Part shown: piece by piece, positions 26,958 to 36,787 of the stretch
How the letters are laid out: each line of letters begins with the position of its first letter
How positions within the stretch are numbered: position 1 is the first letter of the stretch
NCBI GenBank assembly: GCA_963736355.1
Contig: CAVTOO010000002.1
Location: 496,001-560,000, forward strand
Direction: 5' to 3'
Source: CAVTOO01 sp963736355
Lineage (GTDB): Bacteria > Pseudomonadota > Alphaproteobacteria > Rhizobiales > Xanthobacteraceae
DNA length: 64,000 nucleotides
Translations under genes and position numbers: made by a program
The notes under the pieces: generated by a model
What the model was told of the DNA's origin: nothing
Database searches by the model: none
The model's input: only the letters and a program-made list of their open reading frames with translations

Positions 26958-28332
26958 ATGAATCTGAATCCGAACTTGCGGATGGACGCGGGCAAGCTGC
27001 CGCGCGCGATGGCTTTCGCGCTGCTCGCAGCGGCAAGCCTGTTCGCATCGGGTGAGTTCTTGACGCAGACGGCCCGCGCGCAGACGCAAGGCGTCGATCC
27101 CGCAGCCGCGGAAGCGGCGCGCTCCGAGGCCATCAAACGGCGCGAGCAGGAACTCGAAGCCGCGCGGACCGAACAGCGCAACGCGGCCGAGCGCGAAAAG
27201 AAACTGCGCGACGAAGTCGCCGCACTCGGCGCCGATCGCACCCAGCTCAATCGTCAGCTGATCGAACTCTGCAACCAATGTGCGCACGATCGAGACCAAG
27301 ATCGGCGACGCAGAAAAGCGCATCGTCGCGCTCGACGACCGCGAAGTCACGATCCGCCAGTCGCTCGAGGCGCGGCGCGATGAAATCGCCGAAGTGCTCG
27401 CAGCCCTGCAGCGCGCCGGACGACGACCGCCGCCGGCGCTTCTGGTGCGCCCCGAGGATGCGTTGCAATCGCTGCGCACGGCGATGCTGCTCGGCGCCGT
27501 CGTGCCCGATATGCGCGGACGCGCCGAGAAACTGTCGACCGACCTCGGCGAACTTCTGCGGCTGCGCACGGAGATCGCCCAGGAAAAGGCGCGGCTTGGC
27601 GCGGATCGCGACAGTCTTTCCGCCGACCAGAAGCGCGTCTCGCTGCTCGTCGAGGAACGCCAGAAAAAGCAGACCGATACCGAGAAGGAACTTGAAAGCG
27701 AGCGCACACGCGCCACATCGCTCTCCAAGCAGGTCGACAATCTCCAGGACCTGATCGCCAAAATGGAGCTCGACCTCAAGAGCGCTGCCAAGGCCGCCGC
27801 CGCCGCGAATCTCAAAGGATCTCCTGCGACGGTTAACGGCCGGCCCAATCTGGGCGCGCTCAAGGATGCAGGCCGGATGAGCCCGGCGATCGCCTTTGCT
27901 TCCGCCAAAGGTCTATTGCCAATGCCCGCCAGCGGCGTGCGTTTGCGCAATTTCGGTGCGTCCGACGGCTCCGGCGGTCTGGAAAAGGGCCTTTCCGTGG
28001 CAACGCGGGCCGGTGCCCAGGTCACAACCCCGTGTGACGGGTGGGTTGTGTATGCAGGACCGTTCCGCAGCTATGGACAACTCTTGATCCTGAACGCTGG
28101 CGGCGGGTATCATGTGCTCATCGCCGGCATGGAGCGTATTTCGGTTAATATCGGCCAGTTTGTGCTGGCAGGAGAACCGGTCGCCACGATGGGGAGTATC
28201 TCTCAGGTGGCGGCGATTTTGGCGACTGCGCCAAGTCAGCCGGTTCTCTATATTGAGTTTCGAAAAGACGGCACTCCAATAGACCCGAGCCCATGGTGGG
28301 CTTCAGGCGAAGGTGAAAAGGTCCGCGGATAA
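26958..28332 (+). CDS. EnvC/M23-like murein hydrolase activator, one frame break
   Basis: Composite of two frames joined near 27270, where one extra base is inferred. The N-terminus has a signal peptide ending near ARAQTQ. Long coiled coils span about 40-290 (EAARTEQRNAAEREKKL and onward). A LytM domain closes the protein. The LytM metal ligands are missing: the site where HxxxD normally sits reads RNFGASDGSGG, while GQLLILNAGGGYHVLIAGM is kept. This is the pattern of EnvC-like proteins that activate amidases instead of cutting murein. Overlaps ctpA by 1 bp (TAATG). Confidence 0.8.
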
Positions 28333-29660
28333 TGCGCAAGACGTCCCTCATCCTCTTCAGTGCGGCGGCAGGCGCGGCTGTGACACTTCTGGTCACCCAG
28401 CCGCCGATGAAGCTTATCTCATCGAGCGCGCGCGCAGCGGCCGCCGACACCTACCGCCAGCTCAACCTGTTCGGCGATGTCTTCGAGCGCGTCCGCTCCG
28501 ACTATGTCGAGAAGCCCGACGACGGCAAGCTTGTCGAGACGGCGATCAACGGCATGCTGCAGGGTCTCGATCCGCATTCGAGCTACATGGACCCGAAGAA
28601 CTTCCGCGACATGCAGGTGCAGACGCGCGGCGAGTTCGGCGGCCTCGGCATCGAAGTCACGATGGAAGACGGCCTCATCAAGGTTGTCGCCCCGATCGAC
28701 GAGACGCCCGCCGCCAAGGCCGGCATCCTGTCGAACGACATCATCACGCATCTCGACGATGAAGCCATTCAGGGCCTCACGCTCAACCAGGCCGTCGAAA
28801 AGATGCGCGGCCCGGTCAACACCAAGATCAAGCTGCGCATCATGCGCAAGGGTCAGGACAAGCCGCTCGAAATCGCCGTGACGCGCGACAACATTCGCGT
28901 TCGCTCGGCGCGCGGCCGTCTCGAAGGCGAGGATATCGGCGTGCTGCGCGTGACGCAGTTCAACGAGCAGACCACCGAAAATCTGCGCCGCGCCATCACC
29001 GACATCCAGACCCAGTCGGGCGACAAGCTGAAGGGCTTCATCCTCGACCTGCGCAACAATCCGGGCGGCCTGCTCGATCAGGCGATCTCGGTGTCGGATG
29101 CGTTCCTTGAGCGCGGCGAGATCGTCTCGACGCGCGGACGCAACACCGAGGAAACCCAGCGCTTCAATGCGCGCTCGGGCGACCTTACCAAGGGCAAGCC
29201 GATCATCATCCTCGTCAATGGCGGCTCGGCCTCGGCGTCGGAAATCGTCGCCGGCGCCCTGCAGGACCACAAGCGCGGCACCGTCATCGGCACGCGCTCG
29301 TTCGGCAAGGGTTCGGTGCAGACCATCATCCCGCTCGGCTCGGGTGCCGGCGCGCTGCGGCTCACCACGGCGCGCTACTTCACGCCGTCGGGCCGCTCGA
29401 TTCAGGCCAAGGGCATCGTGCCGGATATCGAAGTCCTGCAGGACGTGCCGGACGAACTGAAGGCCCGCACCGACAGCAAGGGCGAAGCCTCGCTGCGCGG
29501 TCACCTGAAGTCCGAGGGCGACGAGCAGACCGGCTCGCAGTCCTACGTGCCGCCCGATCCGAAGGACGACAAGGCGCTCAAGATGGCCGCCGACCTCCTC
29601 CACGGCATCAAGGTCAACGCCGCGACACCGACGACGCCTGCGGCGCCGAAAGCCAACTAA
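28332..29660 (+). CDS. ctpA: Carboxy-terminal processing protease, S41 family
   Basis: 442 residues. N-terminal signal/anchor, then a PDZ domain at about 90-175 (GGLGIEVTMEDGLIKVVAPI). The S41 core has Ser in GGSASASEIVAGAL and Lys in GTRSFGKGSVQT, the Ser-Lys dyad. A long C-terminal part follows. It cleaves periplasmic proteins involved in envelope maintenance. Operon with the EnvC-like gene, as widely seen in alphaproteobacteria. Confidence 0.96.
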   Translation: MRKTSLILFSAAAGAAVTLLVTQPPMKLISSSARAAAADTYRQLNLFGDVFERVRSDYVEKPDDGKLVETAINGMLQGLDPHSSYMDPKNFRDMQVQTRGEFGGLGIEVTMEDGLIKVVAPIDETPAAKAGILSNDIITHLDDEAIQGLTLNQAVEKMRGPVNTKIKLRIMRKGQDKPLEIAVTRDNIRVRSARGRLEGEDIGVLRVTQFNEQTTENLRRAITDIQTQSGDKLKGFILDLRNNPGGLLDQAISVSDAFLERGEIVSTRGRNTEETQRFNARSGDLTKGKPIIILVNGGSASASEIVAGALQDHKRGTVIGTRSFGKGSVQTIIPLGSGAGALRLTTARYFTPSGRSIQAKGIVPDIEVLQDVPDELKARTDSKGEASLRGHLKSEGDEQTGSQSYVPPDPKDDKALKMAADLLHGIKVNAATPTTPAAPKAN

Positions 29661-29683
29661 GGCGGCTCGACCGAATTCCATCG

Positions 29684-29711
29684 AAAAGGGCGGCTTCGGC
29701 CGCCCTTTTTT
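29684..29711 (+). terminator. Terminator after ctpA
   Basis: GGGCGGC (29688-29694), UUCG-type tetraloop, GCCGCCC (29699-29705) extended by A-T pairs, then six T. Confidence 0.92.
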
Positions 29712-29812
29712 GTTGTCCCGCAGCAGCCGGTCCCAAGACAGCGTCGTGGCCTGGAAAACGATAAAGCCGGCCGTGATAAGGTCGGCCAAACTGATTCGCG
29801 GACCGGAGACCG

Positions 29813-30988
29813 GTGGCGATGGACGACCTCAATTCCCCGCTGGGCCAAACGCCGGCAAAGCCAAAATTCCGTATCCCGGTCCGTCCGGGACACGTGATCG
29901 TGGCTGTGCTGGCGCTGTTCCTGCTCGCCTTCGTTGCGGTTGCCGCCCTCAACACCGATCCGCTCGGGGGCGAACCGGTGGCGCGCATCGCGGTCTCGCC
30001 GCCCGCGGACGAGACCGCTCCGGCCGCGCCTGCGGCCAAATCGGCGGCGGCTCCGGCCAAGACTCCGGCTGCATCGGGCGACCGTCGCACCATCACCATC
30101 ATCGACGGATCGAGCGGCAAGCGTCAGGAAGTGACCATCCCCGCCGGCGGCGGCGAAGACCCGGCTGCGGCTGGCGCCAAAGGAAGCGACAAGGGCGGCG
30201 ATCCGAGCTTGCTGGAAAATTCGCGCTATGGCGCATTGCCAATCATCGGCCCCGGCGGCATCCGCCCGTCAAAGGCCTATGCCGCACGCAGCGCTGCCGC
30301 CGCCAACGCACCGAGCGTCGCGATCGTCGTCACCGGGCTGGGCATCGGAGCCGCGCGCACAACCGACGCGATCATGAAACTGCCCCCGGCCGTGACACTC
30401 TCGTTCACGCCCTACGGCACAGAGCCAGCCGCCGCGATCGCACGCGCGCGCGCGCAGGGTCATGAAGTTTTGATGCAGATCCCGATGGAGCCGTTCGACT
30501 ATCCCGACAACGATCCGGGACCGCAAACGCTGCTGGCCGCCTCGACGGCGGAGCAGAACCTCGAACGCCTGCAATTCCACATGAGCCGCTTTCAGGGCTA
30601 TGTCGGGCTCGCCAATTTCATGGGCGCGCGCTTCTCGACAATGGAATCCGCGCTGAAGCCGCTCATGCAGGAAGCCGCCAAGCGCGGGCTGATTTATTTC
30701 GACGACGGCGCCACCCAACGCAGCGTCACCCGGCAGGTCGCCGAAGGCATGACGGTCCCCTTCGCAAGCGCCGATCTCAGCATCGACGCCGTCCCCTCGG
30801 CGGCCGAAATCGACAAGGCACTGGGCAAGCTTGAGGCCATCGCCAAGCAGCGCGGCGTCGCCATCGGCGTCGCGTCGGGGCTGCCCGCCTCCATCGACCG
30901 GATCGCGGCATGGGCCAAGGCGCTGGAGAGCCGCGGCATCGCGCTTGTCCCGTTGACGGCGGCGCTGCCAAAGGCAAAATCAAGCTGA
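29813..30988 (+). CDS. Divergent polysaccharide deacetylase (YibQ/DUF610) protein
   Basis: About 390 residues from GTG 29813 or two less from ATG 29819. One membrane helix (about 28-47, VIVAVLALFLLAFVAVAAL), a Pro/Ala-rich linker, then the deacetylase-like barrel from about 155 (SVAIVVTGLGIGA; LSFTPYG; EVLMQIPMEPFDYP; GYVGLANFMGARF). It is the usual partner of envC-ctpA. Catalytic activity is unproven for this family; a role in the envelope is inferred. Confidence 0.88.
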   Translation: MAMDDLNSPLGQTPAKPKFRIPVRPGHVIVAVLALFLLAFVAVAALNTDPLGGEPVARIAVSPPADETAPAAPAAKSAAAPAKTPAASGDRRTITIIDGSSGKRQEVTIPAGGGEDPAAAGAKGSDKGGDPSLLENSRYGALPIIGPGGIRPSKAYAARSAAAANAPSVAIVVTGLGIGAARTTDAIMKLPPAVTLSFTPYGTEPAAAIARARAQGHEVLMQIPMEPFDYPDNDPGPQTLLAASTAEQNLERLQFHMSRFQGYVGLANFMGARFSTMESALKPLMQEAAKRGLIYFDDGATQRSVTRQVAEGMTVPFASADLSIDAVPSAAEIDKALGKLEAIAKQRGVAIGVASGLPASIDRIAAWAKALESRGIALVPLTAALPKAKSS

Positions 30989-31052
30989 AACGCCGCAGGC
31001 TCGCCCCACGGCCCCATATCTTACGCTTCACGTCTCATACCGGATACGCGTA

Positions 31053-31577
31053 ATGAGTTCCGACAAGAAGCGCGATCGTGCGCGCTATGACGATCTGCCC
31101 TATCGCCCTTGTGTCGGCATCATGTTGCTCAACAAGGACGGGCTGGTTTTTCTCGGCCGCCGGATCGGCGGCCCCGAGCATGTCGATGCCGAGCATGTCT
31201 GGCAGATGCCGCAGGGCGGCATCGATCCCGGCGAGGAAACCTGGGCGGCGGCGCAGCGTGAATTGTTCGAGGAAACCAATATCCGCTCGATCGAACGGCT
31301 CGGCGAAGTTGCCGACTGGCTGATCTATGACATCCCGCGCACCGTCGCCGGCCGATCATGGAAGGGGCGCTATCGCGGCCAGAAGCAGAAATGGTTCGCC
31401 GCCCGCTTCACGGGAGCGGACACGGACATCAACGTCGAGAGCCCGGGTGGCCACAAGCAGGAGTTCTCGACCTGGCGCTGGGAGCCGATGAAGAATCTCC
31501 CCGGTCTGATCGTGCCGTTCAAGCGGCCGGTCTATGAGCGCGTCGTCGAGGAATTCGCGCATCTGGTGAACGGCTAG
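31053..31577 (+). CDS. rppH: RNA pyrophosphohydrolase (Nudix)
   Basis: 174 residues. The Nudix box is complete, GGIDPGEE...RELFEETNI (about 50-72), and YRPCVGIMLLNKDGLVFLGRR is typical of RppH/NudH. Removes pyrophosphate from mRNA 5' ends or hydrolyses dinucleoside polyphosphates. Follows the YibQ-like gene by 64 bp in the same direction. Confidence 0.95.
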   Translation: MSSDKKRDRARYDDLPYRPCVGIMLLNKDGLVFLGRRIGGPEHVDAEHVWQMPQGGIDPGEETWAAAQRELFEETNIRSIERLGEVADWLIYDIPRTVAGRSWKGRYRGQKQKWFAARFTGADTDINVESPGGHKQEFSTWRWEPMKNLPGLIVPFKRPVYERVVEEFAHLVNG

Positions 31578-31601
31578 TTCAAGTCTATTTTCGACGCGTT
31601 G

Positions 31602-32453
31602 TTATTTCGGCTTCTCCCCCGCCGATTGCTCTTTGGTGCTGAGCGCGTCCGCCAGCCGCGCCTTCGCCGAACCCGGCTTCAACGGCACCTGCTGGCTCGC
31701 ATGCGGCGCCCAGCCCGAGATCCACACGACATCGAATGTCGCGCGAATGCGGCCATCGGCATCGGCGAAACGCTCGGCATAGATCTGCGCCATGCGCATC
31801 AAGGTCGCCCTCCGCAACGGCACACGCCTGCGCTCATTCAGGATATTGGTCGCGCCCATGCCGCGCAGATCCCGCATCAGCGCAAAGGCACTGTCGTAGC
31901 GCACGGTGATGCGATCGACATCGATAACCGGCAGCGCAAAGCCCGCGCGCTGGAGCAGATTGCCCATGTCGCGCAGATCGGCAAAGGGCGCAACGCGCGG
32001 CGACACGCCACCCTCGATATCGGATTCCGCCTGCGCGAAAGACTGCCTCAGTTCGGTGAGCGTATCGCCGCCCAGAAGCGCGGCGAGCAGCAAACCGTCC
32101 GGCTTCAAGGCAAGACGAATCTGCGTCAGTGCGCCGGGAAGATCATTGACGAATTGCAGCGCCAGCGCCGAGACCGCAAGGTCGAATGAATTTTCCTTGA
32201 GCGCCAGCGTCTCGCGCGAACCGAAACCGACGGCTTCGATCGAGGCAACGCGATCGGCCAATGCCCGACGGAGCACATCCGTGGGCGTGGCGATATCCGC
32301 CGCCGCGCTGAAATCGCGCAACACCGCGCCGAGGCGCTCGACGAGATCTTCGGCCACGCGATCGAGCAGAAAAGTCGCCGCACCCACCCGCGCCGCGCGC
32401 GCAAGGCGGCGGTTGAGGAGGTCACGATCGAAAATCTGCGGGGCGTCGGTCAT
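31602..32453 (-). CDS. SAM-dependent methyltransferase, BioC/NDUFAF5-like
   Basis: 283 residues. The start FDRDLLNRRLARAARVGA is characteristic of the alphaproteobacterial and mitochondrial NDUFAF5 group. The fold shows FDLAVSALALQFVNDLPG (post-motif II) and LKPDGLLLAALLGGDTL (motif III). NDUFAF5 acts in complex I assembly; by analogy this may modify a protein rather than a biotin precursor. Divergent to comF. Confidence 0.85.
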   Translation of the reverse strand: MTDAPQIFDRDLLNRRLARAARVGAATFLLDRVAEDLVERLGAVLRDFSAAADIATPTDVLRRALADRVASIEAVGFGSRETLALKENSFDLAVSALALQFVNDLPGALTQIRLALKPDGLLLAALLGGDTLTELRQSFAQAESDIEGGVSPRVAPFADLRDMGNLLQRAGFALPVIDVDRITVRYDSAFALMRDLRGMGATNILNERRRVPLRRATLMRMAQIYAERFADADGRIRATFDVVWISGWAPHASQQVPLKPGSAKARLADALSTKEQSAGEKPK

Positions 32454-32465
32454 GCCGGTCTTCTA

Positions 32466-32517
32466 TAGCGTTTTCAAGCGAAGTGGCACCGGTTCGCGTC
32501 AAGAAAACGCGTCACAA
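32466..32517. repeat. Dispersed repeat, family A, copy 3
   Basis: TAGCGTTTTC arm, AAGCGAAGTGGCACCGGTTC centre and a GAAAACGCGTC arm. It occupies most of the divergent region between the methyltransferase and comF starts. Confidence 0.8.
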
Positions 32518-32568
32518 GCTCCATCACAATCCGGTTGAGGTGCCTCACCCACGCCACTACGCTAAAGC

Positions 32569-33366
32569 ATGGATGGGGACATATTTCCGGTTCCGAACGG
32601 CGTTTTACGTCGCTGGTCTCATGGTCTGGCCCATGCGGCGCGCGCCACGGTCCGGCTCGCGCGCGATGTCGCGCTGCCAACGCTGTGCCTGTCCTGTCGC
32701 GCGCCGGTCGCCGGAGAAGGTCTTTGCGCCGTTTGCTGGGCGCAGGCGTCATTCATCGCCCGGCCCTATTGCGAACGCCTCGGCACGCCGTTCACGATCG
32801 ACGGCGGCAACGGCCAGCTTTCGATGGAGGCCGTCGCCCATCCACCCGCCTATCACCGTGCCCGTGCCGTCATGCGCTACGATGACATCGCCCGCGCGCT
32901 CATCCATGCGCTGAAATATCATGACCGCATGGATCTGGCGCCGACCATGGGCCACTGGATGGCGCGCGCCGGCGCGGACCTGTTCGACGAGGCCGACGCG
33001 CTGATCCCAGTGCCGCTGCATTGGCGGCGCGGCTGGAGCCGCCGCTACAATCAATCCGGCAGTCTGGCCAAAGTGATCGGCGCGGAGAGGAATCTCCCGG
33101 TGCTGCATCGCGCGCTCCGCCGCAACCGGCGCACGCTGCAGCAGATGGGCCTGAGCCGCACGGAGCGGACCACCAATGTGCGCGGCGCGTTCAGAGCGGC
33201 CGATCCCACTGCCGTGACCGGCAAGCGCCTGATCCTGGTCGACGACGTGCTGACCACCGGCGCCACCGCCGAGGCCTGTACGGCGGCGCTGCTGCGCGCG
33301 GGTGCCGCCCGCGTCGATGTGCTTGTTTTTGCACGGGTTGTCGCTGGCGGCGAAATACCTATATAA
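32569..33366 (+). CDS. ComF-family phosphoribosyltransferase-like protein
   Basis: 265 residues. Zinc-ribbon cysteines in LCLSCRAPV and LCAVCWAQ, then the PRTase PRPP loop RLILVDDVLTTGAT near the C-terminus. LIPVPLHWRRGWSRRYNQS is the ComF family signature. In naturally competent species ComF helps DNA uptake; elsewhere the role is unclear. Precedes the grxC operon by 27 bp. Confidence 0.92.
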   Translation: MDGDIFPVPNGVLRRWSHGLAHAARATVRLARDVALPTLCLSCRAPVAGEGLCAVCWAQASFIARPYCERLGTPFTIDGGNGQLSMEAVAHPPAYHRARAVMRYDDIARALIHALKYHDRMDLAPTMGHWMARAGADLFDEADALIPVPLHWRRGWSRRYNQSGSLAKVIGAERNLPVLHRALRRNRRTLQQMGLSRTERTTNVRGAFRAADPTAVTGKRLILVDDVLTTGATAEACTAALLRAGAARVDVLVFARVVAGGEIPI

Positions 33367-33393
33367 ATCAATGGTTCGACCAGAGCATGATCC

Positions 33394-33663
33394 ATGGCCC
33401 CCGTTGAAATCTACACCACGTCCTATTGCGGCTATTGCCGCGCCGCCAAGGCGCTGCTGACCCGCAAGAATATTCCGTTCACGGAAATCGACGTTGGCGG
33501 CGACTTCTCGCTGCGCGACGCCATGACGGAACGCGCAGGTGGGCGCACCAGCGTGCCTCAGATTTTCATCGGCAGCGTGCATGTCGGCGGCAGTGATGAA
33601 CTGCATGCGCTGGAACGTGCCGGCAAACTCGACGCCTTGCTCGAAGGTCAGGCGGCGTCATGA
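33394..33663 (+). CDS. grxC: Glutaredoxin 3
   Basis: 89 residues with the active site CGYC at about 12-15, and the TVPQ-type cis-proline segment reads TSVPQIFI. GSVHVGGSDEL completes the fold. A dithiol glutaredoxin for disulfide and ribonucleotide reductase reduction. The stop overlaps the next ATG (ATGA). Confidence 0.96.
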   Translation: MAPVEIYTTSYCGYCRAAKALLTRKNIPFTEIDVGGDFSLRDAMTERAGGRTSVPQIFIGSVHVGGSDELHALERAGKLDALLEGQAAS

Positions 33664-34553
33664 GCGACGCGCCCGCGCCGACACACGCTCCGTTCACCGC
33701 CGCGCTGATCCAGATGCGATCGACGCGCAAGGTCGATGACAACATCGCCGAAGCAAGCCGCATGATTCGGCAAGCCGCGGCCGGCGGCGCGATCTATATC
33801 CAGACGCCCGAGATGACCAACATCATGGAGGCGAAGCGCGAAGGATTATTCGCCGCGATTGCGCCTGAAGAGAGCGATATTGCGCTCACTGCGTTCCGCA
33901 CGCTCGCGCGCGACCTCAGGATTTATCTTCATATCGGATCGCTCGCAGTGCAGGCCTCGCACGACCGCGCCGCCAACCGCGGCTTTCTGATCGATCCGAC
34001 CGGTGCGATCGTCGCGCGCTATGACAAGATTCATATGTTCGACGTCGATCTCGGCAATGGCGAGACCTATCGTGAATCCGCGAGCTATCAGCCGGGCGAA
34101 AATGCAGCCACCGCCGATCTGCCGTTTGGCCGGCTCGGCCTGACGATCTGCTACGATCTGCGCTTCCCGGCACTGTTCCGTGCGCTCGCCGAATCCGGCG
34201 CCTCCTATCTCGCGGTGCCGTCGGCCTTCACCAAACCGACGGGCGAGGCGCACTGGCACACATTGCTGCGCGCCCGCGCCATCGAGAACACCTGCTTCGT
34301 GCTGGCGGCCGCGCAAGGCGGCAAGCATGAGAACGGACGCGAGACCTATGGCCATTCGCTGATCGTCGATCCATGGGGCGAGATTATTGCCGAAGGCGGC
34401 ACCGAGCCCGGCGTCATTACGGCGCTGATCGATCCGGCGAAGGTCACGGACGCGCGCAAGCGCATTCCGTCGCTGCAGCATGGGCGACGCTTTGCGCTCG
34501 CCGACCCCGGCAAGGGCCCTGATTATCTGCGCCTCGTAAAGGGGCCGGCATGA
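33660..34553 (+). CDS. Carbon-nitrogen hydrolase, Nit-type
   Basis: 297 residues. The Glu-Lys-Cys triad is visible: Glu in QTPEMTN, Lys in YDKIHMFDVDL and Cys in LTICYDLRFP. Closest in pattern to NIT1/NIT2 omega-amidases and deaminated-glutathione amidases, which fits its coupling to a glutaredoxin gene. Both ends overlap the neighbours by four bases. Confidence 0.9.
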   Translation: MSDAPAPTHAPFTAALIQMRSTRKVDDNIAEASRMIRQAAAGGAIYIQTPEMTNIMEAKREGLFAAIAPEESDIALTAFRTLARDLRIYLHIGSLAVQASHDRAANRGFLIDPTGAIVARYDKIHMFDVDLGNGETYRESASYQPGENAATADLPFGRLGLTICYDLRFPALFRALAESGASYLAVPSAFTKPTGEAHWHTLLRARAIENTCFVLAAAQGGKHENGRETYGHSLIVDPWGEIIAEGGTEPGVITALIDPAKVTDARKRIPSLQHGRRFALADPGKGPDYLRLVKGPA

Positions 34554-35017
34554 TCCGCTACACGCTACGCTGCGACAAGGCGCACGCATTCGAGAGCTGG
34601 TTTCAGGATTCGGCCGCTTATGACAAGCAGGCCAAGCGCGGGCTTGTGACCTGCCCCGTCTGCGGCTCGACCGACATCGAAAAGAGCATCATGGCGCCGC
34701 GCGTCTCGAGCAAGACACGTTCCGGCAAGAGCGCGCCGGATGCGCCAGTGGCAAACGCACCGGCACAGCAGCAGGTCGCGCTGATCTCGGATCAGGAGCG
34801 CGAACTGCGCGCCAAGCTGAAGGAACTGCACGACGCCGTCACCAGCAAGGCGGACAATGTCGGCGAGAAGTTCGTCGAGGAAGCGCGCAAGATGCACTAT
34901 GGCGAGACCGACCAGCGGGCGATCTATGGTCAGGCAGCGCCCGACGACGCCAAGGCACTGATCGAGGAAGGCGTGGAGATTTTTCCGCTGCCGGTGCTGC
35001 CGGACGACAGAAACTGA
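34550..35017 (+). CDS. DUF1178 protein
   Basis: 155 residues. The N-terminus MIRYTLRCDKAHAFESWF with a second cysteine pair (VTCPVCGSTDIEKS) suggests a zinc ribbon; the middle is a helical linker and the end has EARKMHYGETDQRAIYGQA, the DUF1178 hallmark. Function unknown. It is the third gene of the grxC-nitrilase operon. Confidence 0.92.
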   Translation: MIRYTLRCDKAHAFESWFQDSAAYDKQAKRGLVTCPVCGSTDIEKSIMAPRVSSKTRSGKSAPDAPVANAPAQQQVALISDQERELRAKLKELHDAVTSKADNVGEKFVEEARKMHYGETDQRAIYGQAAPDDAKALIEEGVEIFPLPVLPDDRN

Positions 35018-35029
35018 CAGCTGTCGGCG

Positions 35030-35938
35030 TCAGTGCACGGCGACCAGCATGCCGACGCCGAGCACGATCAGCGCAATGCCCAGCATCTCGCGCAGCGAGA
35101 CCTTCTGACGGAACTTGAAATACGTCACGGCCTGCGCGAACAGCACCTCAACCAGCGCCAGCGTGCGCACATTGGCGGCCGATGTCAGCGCAAAGCTCAT
35201 GAACCAGAACTGCGACGACAGCGCGCCGAAGAAGCCCGCCTTCATCGACGGCCGCCACAAGCGGAAAATCTCAAACAGCACGGCACGGTCGCGAAACCAC
35301 AGCCACACCGTGAGCACGATCGTCTGCATCAGCAATGTCAGCACGAGGGTAAAGCTTGCGCCGACGATGAAGGACGGCGCGGCCAGCGACAGCAGCGCGC
35401 CGCGATAGCCGATGGCTGATAGCGCGAAGAAGGCCGCCGAGCCCAGACCAAGCAGCATCGGCTTCAGCCCGCCGAGATCCTGCGCCTTGCCCGGACGAAT
35501 CGCCATGATGACGACGCCGGCGGTCGCCATCGCAATGGCAACGAAGTTCAACACTGTCAGCGCGTCGCCGAGGAACACCAGCCCGAACACCGCGACCTGA
35601 ATCGGCTCGGTCTTCACATAAGCCGTCGCCACCACGAAGGAGCGCTCTTCCATCGCCGCCAGCATCAGCGCCGTGCCGGCGATCTGCGTCAGACCGCCGA
35701 GCAGAAGCCAGAGCACGAAATCAAGACCCGCCTTCGGCAGCGGCGCGCCGGTGACGGCAAGCGTGACGGCGAGGAAGATCAGCGAGAACGGAAAGCCGAA
35801 CAGAAAACGCACATGCGTGGCCCCGACCGTGCCGAGCGAGGCGGTCAGGCTGCGTTGCATGGTGTTGCGCGCGACCTGCAGGGCCGACGCAATCAAGGTG
35901 AAGGGAATCCAGAGCAGGGAAAACATCGGCGGGGTCAC
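35030..35938 (-). CDS. EamA-domain (DMT superfamily) transporter
   Basis: 302 residues, ten predicted membrane helices in two halves. Segments such as TQIAGTALMLAAMEERSFVVATAYVKT and the closing ALVEVLFAQAV belong to the family. Convergent with the DUF1178 operon, 13 bp apart. Substrate unknown. Confidence 0.85.
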   Translation of the reverse strand: MTPPMFSLLWIPFTLIASALQVARNTMQRSLTASLGTVGATHVRFLFGFPFSLIFLAVTLAVTGAPLPKAGLDFVLWLLLGGLTQIAGTALMLAAMEERSFVVATAYVKTEPIQVAVFGLVFLGDALTVLNFVAIAMATAGVVIMAIRPGKAQDLGGLKPMLLGLGSAAFFALSAIGYRGALLSLAAPSFIVGASFTLVLTLLMQTIVLTVWLWFRDRAVLFEIFRLWRPSMKAGFFGALSSQFWFMSFALTSAANVRTLALVEVLFAQAVTYFKFRQKVSLREMLGIALIVLGVGMLVAVH

Positions 35939-36032
35939 ATGCGGCGGTTCGGGCCATCTCTGTGCCCCGCGCCACCGGAACGGTCAATCGCCGGGGCCGG
36001 CATGACTGCGATGCGGACGCATGCAGCGCGCG

Positions 36033-36782
36033 TTACCGCGGCGCCGTCTCGGCCACCACCATGTAGTTGACGTCCATGTCGGAGGAGAGCGACCACTTGT
36101 CGGAGAAGGGCGAATAGATCACGCCGCTCTGCTCGGTGATCTCCAGGCCATTGCGCGACAGGTGATTGGTCAACTCGTCGGGCGTGACGAACTTGTCCCA
36201 TTGATGCGTGCCGCGCGGCAGCCAGCGCAGGACATATTCGGCGCCGACAATGGCCAGCGCGAAGCTCTTCCATGTGCGGTTGAGCGTGGCGACCGTCATC
36301 AGCCCGGACGGTTTCATCAACGCGGCGCATCGCGCGATAAAGGCTTCGAGATCGACGACATGCTCGACGACCTCCATCGCCAGCACGACATCGAAGCGCT
36401 CGCGACCGTCCATCTCCTCGACGGTGGTGCAGCGATAGTCGACGATGAGATGCGCGCGATCAGCGTGCATCTTCGCGACCGCAATGTTCTGCGCCGACGG
36501 ATCGATGCCGACGACATTGGCGCCCAGCCGCGTCAGCGGCTCGCACAAAAGCCCGGCGCCGCAACCGATATCGAGCACACGCAGGCCCTGAAGGCAGGTG
36601 AGGCTCTTGGCGCTGCGATTGAATTTGCGGCAGGCGGCGTCGCGGATATAGGCGAGCCGGATCGGATTGAATTTATGCAACACGGCCATTTTGCCGTTTG
36701 GATCCCACCATTCTTCCGCCAGCCGCGAGAACTTGGCGACCTCGGCCGGATCGACGCTGGGAGACGACGCAGACTGAACCAT
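36033..36782 (-). CDS. ubiG: Ubiquinone biosynthesis O-methyltransferase
   Basis: 249 residues. EVAKFSRLAEEWWDPNGKM is the UbiG signature; motif I is VLDIGCGAGLLCEPL, and FDVVLAMEVVEHVVD is motif post-II. Carries out both O-methylations of the ubiquinone ring. Lies 5 bp after the PH-domain gene in the same direction. Confidence 0.96.
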   Translation of the reverse strand: MVQSASSPSVDPAEVAKFSRLAEEWWDPNGKMAVLHKFNPIRLAYIRDAACRKFNRSAKSLTCLQGLRVLDIGCGAGLLCEPLTRLGANVVGIDPSAQNIAVAKMHADRAHLIVDYRCTTVEEMDGRERFDVVLAMEVVEHVVDLEAFIARCAALMKPSGLMTVATLNRTWKSFALAIVGAEYVLRWLPRGTHQWDKFVTPDELTNHLSRNGLEITEQSGVIYSPFSDKWSLSSDMDVNYMVVAETAPR

Positions 36783-36787
36783 TGAAC

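Noticed and set aside
36021..36785. A 254-codon plus-strand frame opposite ubiG
   Set aside because: Antisense of a clear ubiG gene; no domain and no ribosome site.
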